18,289 nucleotides of DNA from an uncultured Oscillibacter sp. (GTDB taxonomy: Bacteria; Bacillota; Clostridia; Oscillospirales; Oscillospiraceae). The notes below the pieces were generated by a model. It was given only the letters and a program-made list of their open reading frames with translations. It was not told the origin of the DNA and searched no databases. A program made the position numbers and the translations under genes. The stretch covers positions 1 through 18,289 of the forward strand of contig CABSFC010000049.1 in NCBI GenBank assembly GCA_902476875.1, read 5' to 3'. Each line of letters starts with the position of its first letter. Position 1 is the stretch's first letter. This document shows, in pieces, positions 1-6,874 of this stretch.

Positions 1-2916
1 CGGCTGGGGCTGGACGTGGACGCCCTGTGGGCGCGGCTGGACCGGGCGGAGGCCGTCAGCAACGTCTTCCTGGACAATCTGAAGACCGCCACCCCCTGGG
101 TGCTGAAAGCCGTGGGCGTGGAGTACCTGCTGAACCAGGCGGAGCACGGCGGCGGCGCCAACATCCTCCACATCGCCACCCACTTCTCCAACCTCATCAA
201 GGTCAGTGAGAACGTGGTGGTCCGCCGGATGGCGGGCGCGGCGCTGCTGTCCATCGCCCCCATGCTGACGCCGGACCGGCGCAACGAGATCGCCGTGGAG
301 CTGTCCAAGGCCCTGGAGACCGGACAGGCGGAGATCTCCCAGTACATCCCCCAGTACCTGGGCCAGTTCGCCCTGTGGCTGTCCCCCCGTGAGCTGGACG
401 AGGTCCTGACCCAGATGCTGACCCTGCTGTCCTCCGCCAACGCCGGGGTGGTGGCCGCCGCCCTGTCCACCGTGGGCGCCATGCTGGAGCACTACGCCGT
501 CTACGGCGGGCGCTTCGGCGAGGACGAGGCCGCCCTGACCGCCCGCAAACGGCAGATGGCCGGACTGCTCTTAAAGGGCCTGTCCTCCTTCCGGGAGAGC
601 GTCCGCCAGGAGGCGCTGCACATCCTGGGCGAGGGCCTGTTCGGCTCCAAAGTCCTGAGCTACGAGGACAAGACCGACCTGTTCACCCTGACGGCCAAGA
701 AAATCCTGTTCCTCATCAACGAGCAGCCCGAGCAGGAGCTGACCTTCTTCTACACCGCCGCGGCCCTGAGCCACATCTACCGCTTCATTGTCCGCCACCG
801 CATCGAAAGCGGCCCCTTCCAGTTCCAGCGTCTCAGCAAGGCCGCCTTCTTCCCCGGCACCTTCGACCCCTTCTCCCTGAGCCACAAGGGCATCGTCCAG
901 GCCATCCGGGACCTGGGATTCGAGGTGTACCTCGCCATCGACGAGTTCTCCTGGTCCAAGAAGGCCCAGCCCTCTCTGGTGCGGCGGCAGATCGTCAGCA
1001 TGTCCGTGGCCGACGAGTTCGACGTGTACCTCTTCCCCCACGACATCCCGGTGAATCTGGCCACCCCCGACGATCTCAGCCGCCTGCGGCAGGTCTTCGA
1101 CGGATGGGAGCTTTACCTGGCGGTGGGGTCCGACGTGGTGGCCAACGCCTCGTCCTACAAGGTCCCGCCCACGGAGGGCTCCGTCCACTCCCTGAACCAC
1201 ATCGTCTTCCGCCGCTCCAGCGACGCCGAGGGCCACGAGATCGACGCGGACCTCAGCTGCATCGCCGGCGACGTCATCCAGCTGCAGCTGCCCACCCACC
1301 TGGAAGACATCAGCTCCACCCGCATCCGGGAGAACATCGACCTGGGGCGGGACATCTCCAACCTCATCGATCCGGCGGTGCAGGACTTCATCTTCCGCAA
1401 CAGCCTGTACCTGCGGGAGCCCCAGTACAAGCAGCTCATCCGGGCCAGCTATCTGGACTTCTCCCTGGTGGAGCAGCCGGACCGCGCCCTGTGGGAGGAG
1501 CTGCGCGCCGCCATTCCCGACGTGCCGGAGCCGGACCCCCGGGACGCGGTGTGCGTCCTGCGGAGCACCAGTACCCGCCCCCGGGTGCTGGGCTTCCTGA
1601 CCCTGCGGACCGTCAACTCCGCCGCGCTGTACGACGCCCTGGGCGATGCGGAGCTTGCCAACTACGTCCGCGTCCGCACGGCGGGGCGCGTCCGGCTGCT
1701 GACCGGACTGTATGTGGACCGCGCCCCCGGCGGGAATTACAACGTGGGCCAGCTGCTGCTGACAGAGGCTTTGTCCCTGGCCATGGCGGAGGACTGCGGC
1801 TACGCCGTTTGGTGGTCCGCCGCCCCCACGGCCGCCGAGACGCTGGAGCTGCTGGAGCGGCAGGGTTTCGTCCAGGCGGAGCCGGAGACCCCCCGCCCCC
1901 TGCTGCTGGTGGACATGCGCTCGCCCGTGGTGCTGATGCAGAACATCCCCACCACGCTGAAGGAGCCCTTCTCCTCGGACCGCCAGGTCCTCTCCGCCAT
2001 CCAGACGGCCCACTTCCGGCTCCAGCGGGCCATCTGCGACCTGTACCCCGGCACGCTGGTGCTGTCCCTCAACGCGGAGGTCATCTACCACCGGCTGGTG
2101 CGGAAGATCACGGAACTCAACGGCGTGCCCGCCGAGCCCACGAAGCCCCGGGTGCTGGGCCCCAAGATGTGCGTGCCCTTCGGCAAGATCCTGCGGGGCA
2201 ACGCCGTGCCCAACACCGTCACCAAGACCATCCACACCGACAAGGTCTTCGCGCCGGACCTGAAGTCCTTCACCATCGCGCCCTTCCCCGGCTACGCGCC
2301 GCTGGAGAGCCAGATCCGCACCGTCCGCTCCTTCCGGCGGCCCGTGGTGCTGGTGGACGACCTGCTCCACTCCGGCAACCGCCTGAACGTCCTGGACCCC
2401 CTGGCCCGGCAGGAGGGGCTGGACATCGACCAGGTGCTGGTGGGCCTGCTGTCCGGCCGGGGCCGGGACCTGATGACCGCCAAGGGCCGCAGCGTGGACT
2501 GCGTGTACTTCGTGCCGGACCTGCGGGCCTGGTTCGTGGAGTCCACCATGTACCCCTTCATCGGCGGCGACACTCTGGGCGGCGCGGAGAGCTCCGTCCC
2601 GGGCCTTGCCCCGGCGGTGAACCTGATCCTGCCCTACGCCTTCCCCCGGTTCTACAAGGAGTGCGGCCGGGAGGCGGTGTTCCACTTCTCCCGCACATGT
2701 CTGGAGAACTCCCGGGACATCCTGCTGGCGCTGGAGAACGCCTACCGGGAGCGGTACGCCCGGAACCTGACCCTGTCCCGCCTCAGCGAGGCGGTCATCC
2801 TGCCCCTGTCCCCGGACAAGGGCTCCGCCCTGCGGTACGACTCCAGCCTGGCGGCGTCGGTGTGTCTGGATAACGACCTGAAGCTGCTGCTGCGGATGCG
2901 GGAGCTGCTGGAGTAA
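1..2916 (+). CDS. Large multidomain protein: helical repeats, NadD-like nucleotidyltransferase, GNAT-like and PRTase-like domains (5' end outside window)
   Basis: The frame is already open at base 1. The first possible start (GTG at 16) has no convincing ribosome binding site, so the true start is probably upstream. Residues below are counted from that GTG. Residues 1-270 are Leu/Ala-rich helices that look like HEAT-type repeats. A cytidylyltransferase-like fold follows, with GTFDP at 281-285, a single histidine at 290, VGSD near 370 and the SSTRIR signature at 433-438, as in NadD-family enzymes. The usual first histidine of the HxGH motif is replaced by Ser287. Residues about 470-640 resemble a GNAT acetyltransferase, with NVGQLLLTE near 576. 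Residues about 690-880 carry VLVDDLLHSGNR (779-789), which resembles the PRPP-binding loop of type I phosphoribosyltransferases. The substrate is unknown. The domain mix suggests nucleotide or cofactor chemistry, but that is inference. The gene ends at a hairpin facing a convergent gene. Confidence 0.8.
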   Translation, partial: RLGLDVDALWARLDRAEAVSNVFLDNLKTATPWVLKAVGVEYLLNQAEHGGGANILHIATHFSNLIKVSENVVVRRMAGAALLSIAPMLTPDRRNEIAVELSKALETGQAEISQYIPQYLGQFALWLSPRELDEVLTQMLTLLSSANAGVVAAALSTVGAMLEHYAVYGGRFGEDEAALTARKRQMAGLLLKGLSSFRESVRQEALHILGEGLFGSKVLSYEDKTDLFTLTAKKILFLINEQPEQELTFFYTAAALSHIYRFIVRHRIESGPFQFQRLSKAAFFPGTFDPFSLSHKGIVQAIRDLGFEVYLAIDEFSWSKKAQPSLVRRQIVSMSVADEFDVYLFPHDIPVNLATPDDLSRLRQVFDGWELYLAVGSDVVANASSYKVPPTEGSVHSLNHIVFRRSSDAEGHEIDADLSCIAGDVIQLQLPTHLEDISSTRIRENIDLGRDISNLIDPAVQDFIFRNSLYLREPQYKQLIRASYLDFSLVEQPDRALWEELRAAIPDVPEPDPRDAVCVLRSTSTRPRVLGFLTLRTVNSAALYDALGDAELANYVRVRTAGRVRLLTGLYVDRAPGGNYNVGQLLLTEALSLAMAEDCGYAVWWSAAPTAAETLELLERQGFVQAEPETPRPLLLVDMRSPVVLMQNIPTTLKEPFSSDRQVLSAIQTAHFRLQRAICDLYPGTLVLSLNAEVIYHRLVRKITELNGVPAEPTKPRVLGPKMCVPFGKILRGNAVPNTVTKTIHTDKVFAPDLKSFTIAPFPGYAPLESQIRTVRSFRRPVVLVDDLLHSGNRLNVLDPLARQEGLDIDQVLVGLLSGRGRDLMTAKGRSVDCVYFVPDLRAWFVESTMYPFIGGDTLGGAESSVPGLAPAVNLILPYAFPRFYKECGREAVFHFSRTCLENSRDILLALENAYRERYARNLTLSRLSEAVILPLSPDKGSALRYDSSLAASVCLDNDLKLLLRMRELLE

Positions 2917-2920
2917 AATA

Positions 2921-2949
2921 CATCCCCGGAACCAAAGGTTCCGGGGATG
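2921..2949. terminator. Hairpin between convergent genes
   Basis: Perfect 13-bp inverted repeat (CATCCCCGGAACC, loop AAA, then the complement). It starts four bases after the stop of the left gene and ends three bases before the stop of the convergent gene. The symmetry and position suggest a bidirectional terminator, although neither side has a long T run. Confidence 0.75.
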
Positions 2950-2952
2950 CTG

Positions 2953-3630
2953 TTATTCGTGGGCCGTCTTGCCGCAGAAGCGGTGCAGGCCGCAGTTGTA
3001 GAGCGCCGCCATCCGGGGCTCCAGCACGGGCAGCGCCGTCTCGGAGCCGTCCTCCTCCCGGACATACCAGGTCTCCCCGTCCGTCCGCAGCACGGGCTCC
3101 AGGTCTCTCAGGGAGTAGGCGTCCAGCTGGATGCTGCCCTTGCCCCAGACGCGCAGAACATAGGGCACATCCACGTCGGAGGGAGAGTCGATGATGGCCA
3201 GATTCAGCTCCTGGAGGTAGGCCCCGCCGAAGGGCTGGTCGATCTTCACGTCCTTGAAGCCGCTGTCGTAAAACGCCTCCAGGGCCTGCTCCAGGTCGCT
3301 GTTGTTCCACACCGGGGCGATCAGCCGGGTCTCCGACAGACGGACCTGCTTTTTGCCGGAAGGCGGCAGCTCCGACAGGGGGATCAGGTCGTCCAGCGCA
3401 AAGGGTCCGGTCCTGGTCTTGGGCAGGAAGATACGGGAGGCGCTGTCGGAGGCAAGGCTCGTCACCAAAACGTGGATGGCCCAGTCCAGGAACAGGTCGA
3501 AATTCCTGCCGGATGCCTTGCAGCGGCGGGCGCCGCTGTTCAGAAACTTGGACATGGTCTCGTACTCCGTCAGGGCCATGGGCGGCAGGGGACTTTCATA
3601 CAGGGTTTTCAGGCGTGAGGGTTTCAACAT
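2953..3630 (-). CDS. Hypothetical protein, 225 aa
   Basis: I do not recognise the family. The start is placed at the ATG at 3630 (MLKPSRLKTLYES) because GGAGG lies eight bases upstream of it. A longer open frame reaching 3735 would run through the promoter and has no ribosome binding site. The protein has no signal peptide or membrane segment, so it is probably cytosolic. The N-terminal half has an amphipathic helical stretch (FDLFLDWAIHVLVTSL). The C-terminal half is beta-rich with several acidic turns and ends in a short Cys-containing tail (YNCGLHRFCGK). The gene stands alone with its own promoter candidate and converges on the large multidomain gene. No function can be given. Confidence 0.75.
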   Translation of the reverse strand: MLKPSRLKTLYESPLPPMALTEYETMSKFLNSGARRCKASGRNFDLFLDWAIHVLVTSLASDSASRIFLPKTRTGPFALDDLIPLSELPPSGKKQVRLSETRLIAPVWNNSDLEQALEAFYDSGFKDVKIDQPFGGAYLQELNLAIIDSPSDVDVPYVLRVWGKGSIQLDAYSLRDLEPVLRTDGETWYVREEDGSETALPVLEPRMAALYNCGLHRFCGKTAHE

Positions 3631-3688
3631 GCAAAAGACCTCCGGGGCCGGGCCGCGGGAAAACCGCGTCCGGCGAGATGATAGAACA

Positions 3689-3717
3689 ATTGTACCACAA
3701 ATTTTGTCGAAAAACAA
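3689..3717 (-). promoter_or_regulatory. Candidate promoter of the 225-aa hypothetical gene
   Basis: On the minus strand, TTGTTT (3717-3712), a 17-base spacer and TACAAT (3694-3689) lie about 60 bases upstream of the ATG at 3630. The -10 is good and the -35 is weak. The surrounding intergenic DNA is much more AT-rich than the genes. Confidence 0.5.
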
Positions 3718-3830
3718 CTTGCGGCCCATGGGCAAATCGTATAAGATGGGCGGGAACTTTTTTGAAAATTTCTGCGTCTGTATGGATAGACACGAAGCTT
3801 TTGGAAATTTTTGCGAAAAGGGGCATGGCT

Positions 3831-4166
3831 ATGAGAAGAAATCTGGCGGCGGCGCTGATTCTCCTGCTGGTTCTGGCGTGCGCGGGATGCGGAGGCGAAG
3901 AGGCAACCTCCGCCTCGGAGGACTATCCGCCGATGCTCATGGTGGACGGCGTCCTCTACAAAAGCACCGGCCGGCAGGTTCCGGGCGAGGTGGACGAGAG
4001 CGCGACGGAGACCGTCAGCTCCTACACCGACACAGAGCCCACGGAGGACGGACAGCAGAACTTCGACCGCTCCTGCGCGGTGGAATACGGCATGACCGCG
4101 GACGGGCTGATGGTCACGGTCGACCACGAGTGGGTCCGGTTTGAACCCGTGGAAACAGCTGAATAA
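3831..4166 (+). CDS. Small secreted lipoprotein, 111 aa
   Basis: The start is placed at the second of two nearby ATGs (3831, MRRNLAAAL). The AAAAGGGG ribosome binding site is seven bases from it but only one base from the ATG at 3825. The N-terminus is a short basic stretch, then a hydrophobic segment ending in VLACAGC, which is a lipoprotein signal with two possible lipidation cysteines (VLAC or CAGC). The mature part is small and acidic and contains PPMLMVDGVLYKSTG, then SSYTDTEPTEDGQQNF and a C-terminal DHEWVRF. This layout is familiar from small uncharacterised lipoproteins of gut Clostridia, but I know no biochemical role. It would sit on the outer face of the membrane. The gene is monocistronic and followed at once by a terminator. 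Confidence 0.8.
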   Translation: MRRNLAAALILLLVLACAGCGGEEATSASEDYPPMLMVDGVLYKSTGRQVPGEVDESATETVSSYTDTEPTEDGQQNFDRSCAVEYGMTADGLMVTVDHEWVRFEPVETAE

Positions 4167-4170
4167 GGGA

Positions 4171-4200
4171 CGGGACGGCCCAAAAGCCGTCCCGCCTTTT
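4171..4200 (+). terminator. Rho-independent terminator after the lipoprotein gene
   Basis: Nine-bp stem CGGGACGGC / GCCGTCCCG around a CCAAAA loop, followed by CCTTTTGTT. It begins five bases after the lipoprotein stop. ktrA converges from the other side, so the hairpin may also stop transcription from that direction. Confidence 0.85.
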
Positions 4201-4218
4201 GTTCTGGTCGTGCAGCGC

Positions 4219-4869
4219 TCAGTCCTCGTTCATCAGCCGGATGCCCGCCTCCTTGTCTCCGGCGATGATCAGGTGGGCGTCGGGGCGGAAGCGGTACTCC
4301 GGGTCCAGCAGCGGCTCGATCTCCTCGTCATTCTTCACGCCCAGAATGTTCACGTTGTAGCGGCGGCGAACGTCCACCTGGGCCACGGTGCGGCCCTCCC
4401 ACGCCTGGGGCGTCTCGATCTCAAAGACCGCGTAGCTGGGCGTCAGCTCGAAATAGTCAAAGGCGTTGCGGGCGGAGAACCGCATGGCCGTGCGGAAAGC
4501 CATGTCCATCTCCGTGTGGACCACGTAGTCCGCGCCGATCTTTTTCAGGAACTTGATTTGCTTCTCCTGGTCCGCCCGGGCCACCACGCACCTGGCGCCC
4601 AGATCCTTCAGGGCCGCGGTGGCCTCCAGGGAGCACTGGAAGTCGTCCCGGATGCAGACGAAGCACACGTCGAAATTCCGGATGCCCAGGGATGCCAGCA
4701 CCTGTTCGTCCTGGCAGTCCCCCACGCAGGCGGCGGTGACGCCGGAGGCCATCCGGGCCACCCGCTCCTCGTCCTGGTCCACCACCATGACCTCGTTGCC
4801 CAGCTCCATCAGCTTGCCCGCCAGATGCCGCCCAAAGCGGCCCAGGCCCAGCACCAAAAAGGATTTCAT
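4219..4869 (-). CDS. ktrA: Potassium uptake regulatory subunit KtrA (RCK domains)
   Basis: This is the cytosolic gating ring subunit of a Ktr potassium uptake system. It binds nucleotides and opens or closes the membrane subunit KtrB. The 216-residue length is normal for KtrA. The N-terminal RCK domain has a Rossmann motif GLGRFG at 8-13 and the acidic residue D31 at the end of the second strand, the usual pattern for NAD/ATP-binding RCK proteins. Residues about 135-216 form the RCK_C part. The start ATG has a good GGGAGG site that overlaps the end of ktrB. The gene follows ktrB with a 12-base gap, so the two are co-transcribed and likely made in matched amounts. Confidence 0.95.
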   Translation of the reverse strand: MKSFLVLGLGRFGRHLAGKLMELGNEVMVVDQDEERVARMASGVTAACVGDCQDEQVLASLGIRNFDVCFVCIRDDFQCSLEATAALKDLGARCVVARADQEKQIKFLKKIGADYVVHTEMDMAFRTAMRFSARNAFDYFELTPSYAVFEIETPQAWEGRTVAQVDVRRRYNVNILGVKNDEEIEPLLDPEYRFRPDAHLIIAGDKEAGIRLMNED

Positions 4870-4881
4870 AGCAGGTCCTCC

Positions 4882-6210
4882 CTATCCGATCAGAATGTTT
4901 TCCGAAACGTTGCGTATCTTCGCCTGGGGCCGGTCCCGGGTAACGGCCATGGCGACAGACATGCTGCCCACCCGGCCCGCGAACATCAGCAGCAAAATCG
5001 CCAGCTTGGAGAGCTCCGGCAGCGAGGGCGTCAGCCCCCGGGTCAGGCCCACGGTGCCGATGGCGGAGATGGCCTCAAACAGGGCGTCGTCCAGGGAGAT
5101 GCCCTGCAGGCACAGCACCATGCAGCCCGCAAGGCAGGCCAGGCAGTACATGCTGACGGTGGAATACGCCCTGTGGATGTCGCCCCGGTCCAGCCGGCGG
5201 CGGAAGACGTTCACGTCCTCCTTTCGGCGGGCCTGGGCAAAGGCGCTGAGCAGAATGACCGTAAAGGTATTCACCTTGATGCCGCCGCCGGTGGAACCGG
5301 AGCCCGCGCCGATGAACATCAGCACCATGGTCAGCAGGGTGCCGCTCTCGCTGAGGGCCGTCAGGTCGGCGGTGTTGAAGCCGGCGGTCCGGGTCGTCAC
5401 GGACTGAAAGGCCGCCATCAGCGCTTTTTCGCCTACGGACGCCCCCGCGAAAGCGTGGTCCCGCTCAAGAACATAAAACGCCAGCGCGCCGCCCACAAAC
5501 AGCATCGACGTGGAGACCAGCACAAGCTTGGAATGGAGCCGCCAGCGGCGGAAGTGGCGGCCATGGGTCAGCACATCGTCCCACACCAGAAAGCCCAGGC
5601 CGCCACAGACGACCAACGCCATCAGGACGAGGTTGGGCAGCGGCTCTCCCGCCGCCGAGGTCAGCGACGCGCCGGTGCCCAGCAGGTCGAAGCCCGCGTT
5701 GCAAAACGCGGACACCGCGTGGAACAGAGCCATCCAAAGGCCCCGGCCCGGGCCATACCGGGGACAGAACCACAGCGCCAGCAGCACCGCGCCGGCGCCC
5801 TCGCAGGCGGCGGTGACCAGCAGGGCCCGACGGGTCAGCCGCACCACGCCGCCCATCTGGAGGGCGCCGATGGTGTCCATCAGCACCGTCCGGCGGTGGA
5901 GGCCGATGCGGCGGTGCAGCAGGATGGAGACCAGGATGGAGAGGGTCATGAAGCTCAGGCCCCCGACCTGGATCAGCAGCAAGATCACCGCCTGCCCGAA
6001 AACGGTAAACTGCGTCCAGGTGTCATACAGCACCAGCCCCGTGACGCAGGAGGCGGAGGCCGAGGTGAACAGCGCGTCCAGAAACGGCAGCATCCGCCCG
6101 TCGCGGGAGGAGACCGGCAGCGTCAGCAGTAGGCCGCCTGCCAGAATCAGGACGGCAAAGCTAAGCGTCAGCGTCTGGACGGCGTTGAGTTGAACGCGGC
6201 GACGAACCAT
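4882..6210 (-). CDS. ktrB: Potassium uptake membrane subunit KtrB (TrkH family)
   Basis: Integral membrane K+ translocating subunit of the Ktr system, working with the KtrA ring encoded directly downstream. It has four repeated membrane-pore-membrane units. The four pore loops with the conserved glycine are visible as SCVTG, AFCNAGF, TTRTAGFNTADL and AIGTVGLTRGL. The length of 442 residues is typical. The frame also opens six bases earlier at a GTG, but GGAGG sits five bases before the ATG at 6210 and would be too close to the GTG, so the ATG is chosen. The substrate (K+, perhaps with Na+ coupling) follows from the family and was not tested here. Confidence 0.95.
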   Translation of the reverse strand: MVRRRVQLNAVQTLTLSFAVLILAGGLLLTLPVSSRDGRMLPFLDALFTSASASCVTGLVLYDTWTQFTVFGQAVILLLIQVGGLSFMTLSILVSILLHRRIGLHRRTVLMDTIGALQMGGVVRLTRRALLVTAACEGAGAVLLALWFCPRYGPGRGLWMALFHAVSAFCNAGFDLLGTGASLTSAAGEPLPNLVLMALVVCGGLGFLVWDDVLTHGRHFRRWRLHSKLVLVSTSMLFVGGALAFYVLERDHAFAGASVGEKALMAAFQSVTTRTAGFNTADLTALSESGTLLTMVLMFIGAGSGSTGGGIKVNTFTVILLSAFAQARRKEDVNVFRRRLDRGDIHRAYSTVSMYCLACLAGCMVLCLQGISLDDALFEAISAIGTVGLTRGLTPSLPELSKLAILLLMFAGRVGSMSVAMAVTRDRPQAKIRNVSENILIG

Positions 6211-6240
6211 GGACACCTCCCACAGAAATCAGATGGGCTT

Positions 6241-6269
6241 ATTATACGCTTTTCGGCTGTGAAATGCAA
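6241..6269 (-). promoter_or_regulatory. Candidate ktrBA promoter
   Basis: On the minus strand, TTGCAT (6269-6264), a 17-base spacer and a perfect TATAAT (6246-6241) lie 31 bases upstream of the ktrB ATG. The short leader leaves no room for a riboswitch of the ydaO/kimA type that controls some potassium transporters. Confidence 0.65.
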
Positions 6270-6366
6270 TCAAGCGCGCATAAAAACGCGGGGCATCCCA
6301 CCGTCCGGTTTGAAACGGAAGTCCCGCGGACCTTTAGGACAGCGTCTGTCAGAACGCCTCCTCCGA

Positions 6367-6471
6367 CTATATCCGCTTCTTTTCATATTGGTCTTTTGCA
6401 TACTCGTATGCCTCCCGCATATATGGCCGCAAGGTCCCAAATGTCTCTTCAGACGGATTCAGGGCGCAGAT
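6367..6471 (-). pseudogene. Possible C-terminal fragment of an unknown gene
   Basis: The frame ends at a TAG (6369-6367) and encodes a protein-like tail: NPSEETFGTLRPYMREAY followed by EYAKDQYEKKRI. The codons are more AT-rich than those of neighbouring genes, and the charged helical sequence does not look like random GC-biased translation. Upstream the frame stays open but soon becomes unconvincing, and there is no ribosome binding site for this piece. It is probably the end of a gene carried by the lost element. The family is not recognised. Confidence 0.3.
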
Positions 6472-6569
6472 CCAACCCATCCACGCATATACAGGGTGCG
6501 GAAGGATTTGATCAATACAAACAAGGTACATCCCACGTGGCAAAAGGAGGATATACGCCACGCACGCCG

Positions 6570-6650
6570 GATGTCTACGGCCATGTGTCGGAACGGATGA
6601 AGGATGACGGTGCTGCTCGGATGCAGGCCTATATCGAGGCCATCCGATAA
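6570..6650 (+). pseudogene. Tyrosine recombinase (phage-type integrase), C-terminal remnant
   Basis: The translated tail reads DVYGHVSERMKDDGAARM and then QAYIEAIR before a TAA. This closely matches the end of phage and ICE tyrosine integrases of Firmicutes, where (T)LDVYGHV contains the catalytic tyrosine and is followed by a helix of the type SEKMKxDSAxRM. Only about 26 residues are recognisable. The arginine and histidine catalytic blocks upstream are gone or frame-broken, so the product cannot be active. The remnant ends 66 bases from the 3' end of tRNA-Gln, a classic attachment site for such enzymes. Confidence 0.7.
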
Positions 6651-6668
6651 TAAGGCCAAACTTGCTGA

Positions 6669-6712
6669 AAAGCAAAAGAGAAAGCCCTGAATCCATTGGG
6701 ATTCAAGGCTTT
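6669..6712 (-). terminator. Terminator after tRNA-Gln
   Basis: Thirteen paired bases with one mismatch (AAAGCC-TGAATCC / GGATTCA-GGCTTT, loop of four) lie just downstream of the tRNA CCA on the minus strand and are followed by TCTTTTGCTTTT. Confidence 0.8.
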
Positions 6713-6716
6713 CTTC

Positions 6717-6790
6717 TGGCAGCGGGTGAAGGATTCGAACCCTCACATACAGAGTCAGAGTCTGCTGTGCTACCTTTACACAAACCCGCT
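6717..6790 (-). tRNA. tRNA-Gln (anticodon CTG)
   Basis: Folded by hand. The acceptor stem is AGCGGGT / ACCCGCT (7 bp), the D arm GTGT-AAAGGTA-GCAC, and the anticodon stem GCAGA / TCTGT with loop CTCTGAC, giving anticodon CTG for the Gln codon CAG. The variable loop has four bases. The T arm is GAGGG-TTCGAAT-CCTTC, followed by discriminator G73 and an encoded CCA. All expected invariant positions are present. It has its own consensus promoter and terminator. Confidence 0.97.
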
Positions 6791-6819
6791 ATACCTGTCC
6801 GCCGCAGCGAACAGATATT

Positions 6820-6847
6820 ATTATACTGAAAAGAGGATTTTTGTCAA
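6820..6847 (-). promoter_or_regulatory. tRNA-Gln promoter
   Basis: On the minus strand, perfect TTGACA (6847-6842), a 16-base spacer and perfect TATAAT (6825-6820) place transcription start about 20 bases before the tRNA. It lies only 28 bases beyond the stop of the Sel1 gene. Confidence 0.9.
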
Positions 6848-6874
6848 GGGGGTTTTTCAAATTTTTCCGTTTTT

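Larger units (their letters stand above)
6270..6680. other. Degraded insertion scar between ktrB and tRNA-Gln
   Basis: This stretch has no intact gene. Its base composition is visibly less GC-rich than the flanking genes. It holds the tail of a tyrosine recombinase on the plus strand (6570-6650) and a protein-like tail on the minus strand (6367-6471), with several frame breaks between. I searched by eye for a second copy of the tRNA 3' end on the ktrB side, which would mark the far attachment site, and did not find one. Confidence 0.55.

Noticed and set aside
571..2685. Long open frame of 704 codons on the minus strand
   Set aside because: It is antisense to the multidomain gene, has low-complexity His/Gln/Gly/Val composition typical of GC-rich shadow frames, and no ribosome binding site or family motif.
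3631..3735. N-terminal extension of the 225-aa protein
   Set aside because: The extra 35 codons cross the -10/-35 region and have no ribosome binding site, whereas the ATG at 3630 has GGAGG.
4141..6132. Long open frame of 663 codons on the plus strand
   Set aside because: It is the shadow of ktrA and ktrB, both of which have clear motifs. Its composition is His/Gln/Gly-rich with no recognisable domain.
6217..6240. Riboswitch before ktrB
   Set aside because: The leader between promoter and start is only about 25-30 bases, too short for a c-di-AMP or similar riboswitch.
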